Below, piece by piece: positions 11,741 to 23,400 of a DNA stretch of 41,219 nt. Location: NCBI GenBank assembly GCA_026260175.1, contig JAKCWW010003202.1:8717-49935 (forward strand), given 5' to 3'. Under the pieces are notes generated by a model that worked only from the letters and a program-made list of their open reading frames with translations, made no database searches and was not told the origin of the DNA. The stretch comes from Reticulitermes lucifugus (taxonomy: Eukaryota; Arthropoda; Insecta; Blattodea; Rhinotermitidae). Numbering within the stretch: the first letter of the stretch is position 1; every line of letters starts with the position of its first letter. The translations under genes and the position numbers were made by a program.

Positions 11741-12807
11741 AGAAGAAGAATTAGAAAAAACTGCTTCATCATGCAAGCCACTCCAAATTCCACAGTGGAT
11801 CACAGATTGGCATGTGTGACCCATACTGTACTAATGAATCTTATTCCTGTAGTGAAGTTATGCGTGCACACAATGTGTCCCCCTGTTGTGAACTTGGTAA
11901 CAATATCAAATGCATTAAAGGTTCATTTCTTAGCATCTTGGTATATTTATGCACTGTTTTTTTGGACAAATGTAAATACTTTCTGTGTACAGTTAAACAT
12001 GGGACATTGCAAAGGGTACAAATGATTGTGGTTTTACAAGTTAGGTGTCAGTGTCAGCCAAGAACTCACAAAAGGAGCAAGTTATGAGAAAATACTTTTA
12101 CAAACCTTCCTAGTACAGAATATTTTATGTTCCTCAACAAGACAAGTTTTTATAACATTTTTGGAGCTTTATAATACAAATCGAGTAATATGACCATTTC
12201 TATTGCCAGCTCTTACACCGTAATGTGATTACCAGCTAATCACAAAACAAGCAAGTGACATGTAGGTTAGTTATCTAGAAAGACAAACTGTGCAAGGCAC
12301 AGTATTGATGAAGTGTGAAGAATTAAATAGCAGATATTTTATTCATAATATGGGTTTCTTTGATCAGTTAAACTTCTGGGTCATTCTGTTGCAGCAAGTT
12401 CAGGTGATATTTTGGTAAGTTTTCCTTCCTTCCTGTACTCTTTGTACTGAAAAAAAAAATCAGCAATTCATTTGAGACAAACTTGATTTTCAGCCCATAT
12501 GATTTTAGTGGTGCACCTGTTAGAACAGGTCCACTCAGCCCATAGCTCATGGGCAACATGTTGCCTGTAACAAAGCATGATGTTACCCACAGAGACATTT
12601 GAAATGAAACATCTTCATGCAAGCCGAGATAGAACACTGAAGCAATTTTGAAAACTTGTGAGCTGTTTATTTATTGAGACATATGTAACATTACTAATTC
12701 ACTGTGTAAAAATGTGCTAAAAATAGCGACACCCTAGCCTAATTTGTGAATTGCATTTTTTAAATCAGTTTTCCCTATGGTTATTGTCAGTATATTTTTA
12801 TTGTACA

Positions 12808-12850
<43 letters not shown>

Positions 12851-13020
12851 AATACACAGGTAAAGTTCTACATATATATGTACATATACTTACTTACTGT
12901 TTGTTCTGTGTACGGAATTTTATGTTGCTCGCAAGGAGACCAAATTTTGTCAAACTTGCTCACACCACATAAAAGGTTGAGCAAGCCTATGTTAGAACAT
13001 ACATGTGAATATGTAGTCAT
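11741..13020. other. Intergenic spacer with TA microsatellite
   Basis: No gene recognised. Contains the (TA)n run at 12810-12846. An open frame of about 100 codons near 11711-12025 has no visible domain or conserved motif. Confidence 0.5.
12810..12846. repeat. (TA)n microsatellite
   Basis: About 18 uninterrupted TA units. Confidence 0.95.
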
Positions 13021-13152
13021 TATTTTATATGACACCTCTTGGTTGGCACTGCCTGTTGGTGTATCGTATTAACAGATCCTATTCACCTGCCCACCCACTC
13101 ATGCAGTGGGTAGTTGTGGGAAGCGACAACAGTATTTGTCAGGTAGAGCAAG
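13021..13152. repeat. Dispersed repeat A, copy 1
   Basis: This shares a block order with 29521-29665 and 36741-36885: TTTTATATGACA, then a 'GTTCCCACTTCCTGTTGGCTTGTTTAT'-like stretch (more diverged here), then GTGGGAAGTGACAA..AGTTGTCAGATAAA. It is an unnamed dispersed repeat of about 130 bp. Confidence 0.6.
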
Positions 13153-13434
13153 GACGGTGTACTTGCGTCATTTGAATGCGCTCTTTGGTGGCAGGCCCTT
13201 GTTAACATGATGAAACTTATGATACTACCATAAAATACACAGGAATTTCTTGACTAGCTGAGCAGCTATTAGTATATAGACAAAGATTCTTCTCCATGAA
13301 GTCAAACTGGTTTGATCACCCAAATAATAATTGTTGAGGAGTACAAATCATGAAGCTCCTCCCCCATAGCCAAAAATATCTTCCTCAGTCAAAATCTCAT
13401 GTCCATTTTCTGTTTCTTAGATAACTGCAAAAGA

Positions 13435-13660
13435 CTTGTCTAGGCCTGAAGTGCTGTGTAACATTTTGTAACACGTTGATTTTTTACAGTGAGCAGTTCT
13501 TAGGTCCAAGCTCAACCCTGAAGCTGGAGGACCACCTCTTGTTGGCTGTCAGCGATTGCTTATTTAATTAATGTATTTGAGTTGTCCATATCTGGAAGCT
13601 GTTTTCTCCACCTGCAACCCAAGGATATGCCATGCCGTGTTTGTGGTAGTTAATTTAGCT
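13435..13660. repeat. Dispersed repeat B, copy 2
   Basis: Same ordered blocks as 66-260 (TTTTGTAACACGTTGATTTTT, AAGCTGGAGGACCACC, TTGGCTG). It is followed by a CAACCCAAGGATATGCCATG segment that corresponds to the CTTAGGACGC part of copy 1. Confidence 0.55.
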
Positions 13661-13689
13661 GATCGAAATATTCCCTGTTCTTTGGATCC

Positions 13690-13890
13690 CAAGGGTTTTA
13701 TAACAATGTTCTCAAAGGCCATGTATGGATTCTGTCATGACCCACCTCCGTCCACTTCACACCTTCATAATCCATTCCTCCAAGTTCAATTTCAGGATTA
13801 GCTTCCAATCTATGCCAAGATGCCTCAAGTTTTCTTTTCCCTTCAGATTTTCCTGCCAACATTTTTTGTGCATGTCTTGTTATGTTCATT
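13690..13890 (-). mobile_element. Non-LTR retrotransposon C-terminal fragment
   Basis: On the minus strand it reads LAGKSEGKRKLEASWHRLE, then IELGGMDYEGVKWTEVGHDR. This corresponds to the LVGKPEGKRPLGRPRRRWED..DWI.LAQDR stretch at the end of arthropod LINE ORFs. It is short and diverged. Confidence 0.7.
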
Positions 13891-14053
13891 TATGTTTTGC
13901 CCCCTTATTCTTCTAGATTTAGTCACCTTGTCAATGTTATATGAAGACCGAAGGCACTGTTAAGTAGTAGTATTATTATTAAAATAATTTTATTTGCATT
14001 AATTAAAAATTATTTTTGTTATATTCCATGTTTTGTTTAAAGAAGCAAGTCAG

Positions 14054-14439
14054 TTACAGACAGACAGAATCTAGTTTCTGAAAATTAATGGCTACATATG
14101 CAGTTACAGATTCATAATTGTGACGGCTTGGTGTAATGTTGTTCATATTGCTGGAAAAAGTCTGCTGGTTACTTACAGTTATATATCCTTGTGTTCTGGA
14201 TGCCATATGTTGGCAAAATCGTAAAGACCATTCATAGCCGAGGAAAGTTGCAGCATTGACTAGGAATGATCGAAATGAGCACATGACAAATCCACGGCCA
14301 AATACACGCAGACCGTCCTTCTTGTAACTCTTGATCATGCAATCCGCAATGCCTTTGTATTCAGGATTTGACAAGTTGTCAGCCTGGATACGAGACTTGA
14401 TGACATCCAGTGGCATTATTGAAGCCCAAGAAATAACAC
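14054..14439 (-). CDS. SLC25A45: Carrier exon 5: third repeat and C-terminus
   Basis: The acceptor is TTGTTAAG (AG at 14441-14440). Two bases then complete a glycine codon expected from the missing exon. It encodes [20 protein letters not shown], then [44 protein letters not shown] and LRFCQHM. A 45-residue tail that I do not recognise runs to the stop at 14054-14056. The tail contains ACT|GTAAGT near 14170, a good donor sequence, so an alternative splice that removes the tail is possible. Confidence 0.92.
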
Positions 14440-17400
14440 CTTAACAAGATAATTTTCAACATTACTTTCCTATTTATATTGCTCTACTGAAAAGTTGTTG
14501 TCACATACAAGCAGGTGTCCAGTACTGACTGTTTATCCACTACTAGTTTTCACCAGTTGCATCCATTCACTACCAGACAACAAACCCAAACAGACATACT
14601 TGCAGCACACATTACAATTAAGTGAATCTCAAATGCTTGTCTTGGCCATTCATTATACAAAAAACTGAACCCATCACATAATAGATTTACTATATGTTTT
14701 TCAGATCACAAAAAAGATGTTCATTTTATGAAGTAATGGAGCCAAAAGCCATGAATGCTCAAAAACAAACAAAAAAAACAGTGCTCTGAAATACAACTGT
14801 CGCAACCAACGATGCCAAAAACACAGCTATAAGATCTCCACTTCAAAATATACATCATCACGAGGTACAGTAAGTTCAAACGCATACAATAAAAACTGGG
14901 CCACCAGAGATGGTTATGCAGCATAAGCCAAAGCAACTAACAGCAAAGAGTGCAGCAGCTACACCAACAGTTCTGCACTTCATAATCCATAACGAAGAAC
15001 ACCAAATCCACAACAAAGTATGTTTCCCCCTGCAGTTACTTGTTGTCTTGCAAAATACTGTTCCTACTTCTGTTACACTGAACAAAACATTGCTTTTGTA
15101 ATTTATATTTTTGCCCGAAGATGAAGGGCCCCAATATCTGAAACTAATAGTGAATAAAGAGTGATAATAAGTACATGGTTATATGTGACAATAACATGTA
15201 GTAAATTTCATATAACTAAAACTTAAAACTACAGATGTCATACACCTCAAATTTCAAACCTTGGATTTCATATAGCTCAAATTGAAAACCTCAAATGTCA
15301 TGTAACTGAGATTTCAATTCTCAAATTATATATATCTCAGATTTTTGAGCCATGCAAATTACAGCCAATTTTCTGAGAATCCACCTCATAGTAATTACAC
15401 TTTAATGTTATATGTTTAATGTGCTAGTCAATTTATGTTATTGAAACTTTTACATGAAGTCAGAATTTAGTTGTGTTTGGACAGATATTGATTTAAGTTT
15501 TGTCAGATAGTGTATTTTAACATTTTGTATATCTGTTATTTAAATTTGTGCAATGAGTCACTTAAGATGGTGGAAATCATGAGTGAGAAATCAAGTGAGA
15601 AATGCTGGAGATTGAGATTGTTCCTTATTCCGTATTATCATTAACACTTTTCATGTCAGAATAAACTCAGTATGCAGACATCATTGGGATTATCAGTGTG
15701 AATTTCAACGTGACAGGTCAACTACTGATCATATATTCTGTATTCATCAAATACTTGAGAGAAAATGGGAATACACTGGGGCAGTACATCGCCTATTTAT
15801 AGATGTCACGAGAGCCTGTGATATTGTTAGGAAGGAGGTCCTGTATAATATTCTCATGGAGTTTGGTATCTGCATGAAACTAGTAAGGCTAATAAAAATG
15901 TGTCTAAGTGAAACCTATAGTAGAATCTGGTTAGGCAAACATTTGTCTGACACATTTCCTGTTAAGAATGGTTTCAAACAAGGAGATGCTTTTTTGACAT
16001 TGCTCTTGAACTTTCCTTTAGAATATGCCATTAGGAGGGTTCAGGCAAACCAGGAGGGCTTGAAATTAAATGGTACACATCAGCTTCTAGTTTATGCTGA
16101 TGATGTTAATACATTAATATATTGGGCAGAAGCATACATGCTATAAAGAAAAACACAGAAGCTTTGGTAGTCACTAGTAAGGAGATTGGTCTAGAAGTAA
16201 ATGCTGAGAAATCTAAGTACATGGTCATGTCTCACAATCAGAATGCAGGACAAAATCACAACATAAAGCTAGATTATAAATCCTTTGAAAGTGTGGAACT
16301 CTTCAGATATTTGGGAGCAACCCTAATAAATCAAAATTCCATTCATGAAGAAATTAAGAGCAGATTGAAGTCAGGGAATGCTTGCTATCATTCAGCGCAG
16401 AATCTTTTGTCTTCCAGTTTGCTATCCAAAAATATAAAGAGATATACAGGACTATAATTTTGTCTGCTGTTTTGTATGGGTGTGGAACTTGGTCTCTGAC
16501 ATTGAAGGAAGAACATAGGACTCTGCTACATAGAGTTAGTTATATGAGAATAAACACATACCTGCTGTACCTCCTGCAAATATAACTGTCCACACATGTT
16601 CAGGTCCATGTAAGAAGTCTAGGCATGCAGCATATGTTAATACATACAGACCTGATGAAAGACAATCCCTGCAATGAACCAGTTGTTGGGCAGCATGTAA
16701 GGAATGGATGCAGTCATCTTACTAATATCAATGTGAAAGTTAAAGGTAAAGGTATCCCAGTCCACACCATGAAGGCATGTAGGGGGAGTGGAGGTTTAGC
16801 TCCATTCATTTCAATCGCAGCACTAAGTGAGGTGAGTGGTCAACTGCATGCCATGGCCACTTTACTTCCTGGGTAAAGATCCCCTGTTACCCACTGAATA
16901 TGAGGCTGAGTGGGCCCCATAGTTGGGCTGGACGTTTCAGAGAACAGAAAAATCTGTTGCCCCTCTGGTCGTACAGCCCGTAGGCTAGTCACTATATCAA
17001 CTGCACTATCCTGGGTCAACATTTGTACCACTGTGATGAAGTGCAGTATTTGGGAATTATCCAGGGCAATTTTGTCCAGTCGTCTGAAAGTTAATACTTC
17101 CGAGGATGTTCATCAAGTGCTGGAACACCATGTGGACATAAACAAAATGCATTTGTTGTTCTTGTGAAACAGTAACAGTTGTATTAGCACTACTAAATTT
17201 GTCACTGTCGTGAACTTTATTTATGCACGTTTTCACATCCATCTGACTGGACAAGTTGGCTAAAGCCTCTAGAACCTCTGAGTTGTATCTGGAAGGTGCT
17301 GGTTTAAATCTCAGATGGGACATCAACTGTACTGTCTGAAGTTTTTTGTGTTTTTCTTCAGACCCTCGAATAGTTGCTAGTGTAGTACCTGAAGTGAGAC

Positions 17401-20400
17401 CATGACTGCTTTTTTCCACATCCTTTTTGTTCACAATTCACTGTCGTCCTATCATTCAGTACAGTATTTTATTGTCTGATATATGGGCAGTGTAGGTGGT
17501 GGTATGGCATAGTGACTGGACTATGGATTTGATGGTCTGGGGTTTGAATTCCAGCAGGGACAATGTGCAGACGGGATATGACGCTGACCGCTCGCCTCCA
17601 TCTAGTGCTGAGGTTAATAATGTGGGGAGCCATTATCTTCTCTCCATAAATGTCTTCATGGCGTGGATGGGGACAGCTTCATCTTTATGGACAGTGGCAT
17701 TAAATTAAACTGTCAGCAAGAAACAAATTACCTCCATCTGAATATGAATCATGCACTGGTTTTCTAGGTAGTGGGCAACATGTGGTGAGTATGTGTGTTG
17801 CCTGTAAGAATGACAAATTAGTTTCAAATTTGATTATGATCAGTATGTATTTGCATGATTGCATAAATGAAATATTCTCTTGATGATCAGCTTGTAGCTG
17901 GGCAAACTAAATGTCATAAGGAATTTTGTGACATGAAATATTTTCATGTATGCAACGAAACTATGGGAAAGGTAAATGAATTTCAAATTTATATTCACTG
18001 AACTCAGAACATGAACTTGATTGTAAGAAACTTGTCTGAAGCTGAAGGAAATTTTTCATGCTGATTTTTGACACAGATGCATTAACACTATATTTTGGGT
18101 TGGTTGATGAACTTAAAGTTGCATATTACATTAATGGGTGGTAACACATGAAACAAATTAAGTAGCTCCCATTTTATGGAACCAAATTTTCATTACCTTG
18201 TTCACAAAAGCCCACCACTTGTCCCTATCCTGAGCCAAATTAATCCAGTTCATGCCCTCCCATCATATTTTTTTATCATTTTAATATTATTCTCCCATCT
18301 TTGCCTAGTTCTTCCAAGTGGTCTCTTCAGGTTTTCCAACCAAACCCTGTATGCATTTCTATTCTCCCCAGTACATTCCATATGCCCTGCCCATCTCATC
18401 ATCCTTGATTTTATCACCTGAACAGTATCTGATGATGTGTACAAATCATGAAGCTCCTCATGATGTAATTTTTTCCTGTGTCATGCTAGTTCCTCTCTCT
18501 TAGGTTCAATATCTACTCCAGCTCCCTATTCTCAAACACCCTCAGCCTATGTTCTTCCCTTAATTGAGAGACCAAATTTTACACCCATATAAAACAACAG
18601 GCAAAATTATAGTTTTATATATTTTAATCTTTGTGTCCTTAAATAGGAAAAGGGAAGACAAAAGATCCTGTGGCAGATGGTAGCAGGCATTCCCTGAATT
18701 TGATCTGCTCAATTTTATTTTCATTGTCATATTTTCTGAAATTTGTCATGAAACTGACCATTCACCTCTAACTAATGCCATTTTGGGAATGTGTGGAGTT
18801 ATGTGCATTCTGTATGCTTCCATTGCTTCTAGGGACAGGAATAACATTGTTGTCTCCCTTTTAAGAAGAAACACTGATTTTACCATAAAAAGCAAATTAT
18901 GTACTGTCCTAGACTGATGAGAACAGCTTTGACCTTGACAGCATGGGTGGGGTCCCTTATCTGTGGGTCAGCCATGCAGAGAAAACATATAGGTCCTATT
19001 AAAAACACAAGTCTCTCTCACAGTATATAACTTGCCACTGGTTGCCATTTTCTAGGTGTCCAGCTTATAACAAGCCTAAAGTCAAATGTATGCACAGCTG
19101 TAACCAGACAGAACATAGCAGAAAGTAATAGTATAAACGCACATGCACAAGATGCAACTGCATTTCAGTCTGTTGTATTTTTAGCTGGAATATAGTGGTT
19201 ATTGGTCATAAACATGTAGCAATCTGGCTAACCCCAGTTCTGTCACTGCCACACTCAAACTGTTCTCAGGAGACAGCAGTATGTTTATAGTATGGTCTTA
19301 TTAAATTGCTACCAGTCAGTTCAGAATCTTTGGTCTTCCAGTCTGTTAATTAAAATAAACTAAGAATAATAGAATACAAAACTACAATTTTATCTGTTTT
19401 TTTCTGTAGGTGGGAAACTTGGTGTCTCATTCTAGGGGCACAACATGGCCTGAGGGTTTCCAGAATAATATTTGGACCTGAGAAGGAGGAAGTATCTGAT
19501 TCGGACCAGCCCTCGGGTCCACCCAGCCTTCTGTACAATGGGTACTTTTTCTCTTTCCTGGGGGTGAAGCAGCTGGGGCATGGCATGGCTACCAACCCCC
19601 ATCTGGCACCGAGGTTAAAGAAATAGTAGAGCTATACCTCTACTCCCCCTCTGGGCCTTCATGGGCTGTTATAGGTGAACTTTACCGTTTACCTTTTTAG
19701 AAGGAGGAGGTAACAGGAGGCTGGAGAAAAGTGCATAATGACAAGTTTCATAGTTTGTACCCCTTGCCAAGTATTATATTATTAGAATAATGATATTAAG
19801 GTAAAGGAGATAGGTGGGACATGTGACCTACGGGAGAGAAGAGATTGCATACAGATTGTACAGAGACAGCTTGGAGGAGAGGGACCCTTCGAAGACCTAC
19901 ATATAGGTGGGAGAATAATACAGGGCATACACAAAAGAATGGTGCGGTTTCAATAGATATCACTATTGAAACCGCACCATTCTTTTGTGTATGCCCTGTA
20001 TTAAAATGAATCTGAACAGAATAGCATGGGAGGGCTTGGACTGGATTCATCTGAATAAGGATAATGAGCAGCGCTGGACCCTTGTGAGCAAGGTAATTAA
20101 CATATATTTTTCATAAAATGCAGGGACTTTTTTTTTTACATAGCTGAGCAGGTGTTGGCTTTTCAAGAGGAGCTCTACTGTGTGGCATTAGTAAAAACTT
20201 ACCGATACAACATTATATGGCTTCCGTGGTACAGTCCTCGTAAGCCATGTTCATTAAATATATGTAAAATGCAATTAATGGGCCCCACATATTTCTTTAA
20301 GTGTTGCTTCTCCCATGTACCTGTGAAGTAAACTGTAAATAATTCATAGGTTCTATTTTTGGAGCAGATGTTTGAAGCAGTACCAACAAACGATGTGTGA

Positions 20401-23400
20401 ATTCAGAATTGTCCTTGTCTGTGTAAACAAAATTTGATATCCATGCCTAGGAATCACCATCCATTTACAATGATGTGATGGTATTAATACTTTTATACAG
20501 CATGCCTGTTACTTTTGTCTGATCTTAAGCAAACTTGAATTTTCTCGACAGATTTTGCTAAAAATCTTCATATGAAATGTCATGAAAATTTGTCCAGCAG
20601 GAGCCAAGTTCTTCTATATGAATGGACGAACTGACACAAACAATGATGCTAATAGTTGCTTTTCACAACTTCGCGAATGAGACTAAAAATTATTCAAACA
20701 AGAGAATATATATGTTACCCCACTGGGCGTTCCTGAAACAGTGATCTAAGGCATTTCAACAGGGGACAATCTTGTATGACTAGGATGCTTGGCCAACTTC
20801 CTGTAGAGTTTCAACCATAATGAACAGTAATTTGAACATAGAAAGTCAGAAATTTGTCTTGGTCTCTTGAAGTTCAAACCCTACTTGGAGGATGCCCACA
20901 TTGTACTGCGTGGTGTGGAAGAGACCTTTTGATGGGCCCCTTTCACATGAAATGGGTCTTACCAATATTTGAAAAATACACTAATTCAGAATTAGGATTC
21001 TGAAGTGTGTACTGAGGGTTTACTGAATGAAATTGAAGAATATGTTAAGAAATTTACATAAATAGCAGTCTTAGAACACCCTGCAGTAAGTCATTATCAG
21101 TTTCACACATCTCTAAGATTGATTTGTTATCACTACTAACTCTTTTGTGTAATATAACACATTTTAATTAGTAAGCAAAAGATAAAACATTTAACTATGT
21201 AAATTCAGCAGTGTCTGAGAATCCGAATATACCTGTATGAGACTGCAGCTGGATCTTAACAAGTTCAACGGGTGTAGCTACAGCTACCTGGACGATGCCA
21301 GCAAATGCACCAGCCAAAAAGACATTTGTATACCAGTACTTGCTGACATCACTGTTGTCTGGATCATGCCGTTTATGACAATTCTCAAGGGCTCGTAGGG
21401 AATTTCCATACACACCAAAGAATAATGAATTTAATGCACCAGATGTGAGCAGTGGAAAACCCATGCCTTTATAAAATCCATGCAGCTGAAAAAGACCCAC
21501 ACCTTTGTGAATGTCAAATCCATCTGTTTAATGTAGTAACTAGCATTTAACTAGAGGTACAGTTTTTCTAAAAGTATGGTCTGTATGTATGTAAGCATAT
21601 GTGGAAGCTGTGGTTCATGTTCAGCTGTGTGACATTGTAGTAAAGGTAAAGGTCACCCTAGAACAGGCCATGAAGGCCCAGAAGGGGAGTAGAGGTAACC
21701 TTGACACTAGATTGGGGTGGGTGGTCAGTGTCATGTCCCGGCTGCTTTAGCCTCGGAAAAGAGACCCAGTACCTATTGTACAGGAGACTGTGTGGGCTCC
21801 AGGGCCGGTCAAGATGGATGTGGAAAATCTTGCCCCCACCCGAATTCGATCCCTGGACCGTCCAGCCCATAGCAAGTTGCTCTATCGACTACACTATCCC
21901 AGCCCACCACACTGCAGTAACAGAAAATTATAATTAACTTTGCCAATACCAAATCCCATCACTGGACATGTTTCCCAGCAACCTCAAACAATTTTAAAAC
22001 TTATTTCCATCAGATCCATTTTGATATTACCCTACCATCCCCTTGGTCTCCCAAATGGTCAGTTTCCAAAAGCTTTCTCTGAACTTAAATAAACATTTTT
22101 TGTTTCCCACAGATGCTGCATGTCCAATTCATTTGTACCTTCTCAGTTTGATTACAAGAACAATACTAGTTAACTTACAATATTCCTTGCTTTGAAATAT
22201 AATTCATATTTCTTGACTTACATTGTTGGTTTAATGTGTACAGTATTTACTTTTCCTACATTCTGGTTACAAGTTCTTGTAGTTTATGTTGTTTTACCAC
22301 AGTAAGAATTTAAACTACACAACAAATGGTAAATATCTTATATTCTGGGAAGTAAATGAGATGACATTAATTTTTGAGTTGGATAGTAACAAGTGTTCAC
22401 TGAACTTATTCTACTCTTATTTGCTCTGTGAACCTCATTTTTTTAAATAAGTAGGACAGTGTCTCTATGCAATCCATCTGTCTATATCCATGAGTTTCGT
22501 AACTAATGGAAACCACTAGTGAATCAGTTATCCTAAATGGTTCTGATGATGGTATCATGCTCAGTTTCTGCACTTTGACCATCCTTTGGTATTCCAAAAA
22601 GGATATAGCATACAGAAACTGGTTCTGTTTCCATCCTCAGGTGAAAGGGCAGGGAGTCACCTGCTGTGTTCAGTCTGACAGAAGAGGCTATTATCAGTCA
22701 GTGGACAAACTTTGTCAGTTCAACTACCTCTCTGTAGATGCACTGACAGTCAGGTCTGACAGTGCAAGGTGATAGAACATATTTGACTGTGTTCCATTGA
22801 CAGAACATTATCCTGCTTGCATGTATAGAGCTGGATAAATTGACAAAGGCTGTCCAGTCATGGAGACTAGCAATTTCAATCGCACCCGTGAAGAACGTCA
22901 TTCTTCACTCTTCCACTTGAGGATGGAAATGGATTAATTTGCAAAACGTTTCGTTCTGGGATACTAGAGGATGTACATGCACCATCCACCATCAGTGAAT
23001 GCTTATTCTTCAATATTTCATACAGATGTATCATACTGGGAAGCAAGAAAGGTAAATAGGAAGTGCCAGTTAAAACAGTCTCTACTTAGTGGCTTTTATA
23101 TTGTAATATCAGCCTTCATATATTGAAGTTGGTTTGACTTTTAAATACAACTACATACAGATTGCAAGCAACAAAAACACAGACAACCATCTCAGTACTC
23201 AGTACTCACCAGGCAGAATAAGAATCCCACTCTTCATCAAGTATGCAACCTACTGGTTCTATGCTGGACAGAACAGGCATAAAATACATAGTGGTGTGTT
23301 GATTTATAACAACATTTTAGTTCAATTTTATTTCCTTAAAAAATTTTCTATGCTTGTACACTTCTTATACATTTACATGTTATATTCTCTTAACACAATT

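Larger units (their letters stand above)
19306..20090 (+). mobile_element. Non-LTR retrotransposon fragment, host of two nested insertions
   Basis: The reading order is QSVN-like LLxx[40 protein letters not shown], then a SINE (19491-19701). It resumes as [44 protein letters not shown]. It is then interrupted by the palindrome at 19919-20000 and resumes as [19 protein letters not shown] and W..VSKVI. Stops and shifts make it dead. The two interruptions are flanked by duplicated host bases. Confidence 0.92.
14440..20202 (-). other. SLC25A45: Carrier intron(s) filled with transposable elements
   Basis: Should contain one more coding exon (see the gene entry). I looked on the minus strand for the expected GD/RD-x-P and YE patterns and found no convincing candidate. 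Most of the stretch is LINE and SINE material. 14530-15165 and 17711-18159 have no recognised content beyond weak repeat-like character, and 18641-19305 likewise. Confidence 0.6.

Noticed and set aside
11711..12087. Overlapping plus-strand open frames of 104 and 91 codons
   Set aside because: They begin inside a foldback arm and run into unique A+T-rich sequence without any motif.
14721..15085. Cys/Trp-rich minus-strand frames as the missing carrier exon
   Set aside because: They contain a D-YE-like spot (VMDYEVQN), but the spacing to the aromatic pair is wrong, splice phases do not fit, and no proline or glycine of the family motif is in place.
15856..16457. Functional reverse transcriptase gene
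   Set aside because: YADD is present, but frameshifts near 16120 and 16435, stops, and missing ends show a dead copy.
17240..17320. Possible tRNA gene
   Set aside because: Box A- and B-like segments are present but no acceptor stem or complete cloverleaf can be drawn. The surroundings fit a SINE head.
17057..17434. 125-codon minus-strand open frame
   Set aside because: Overlaps a SINE-like head and has no domain or splice context. It is probably chance.
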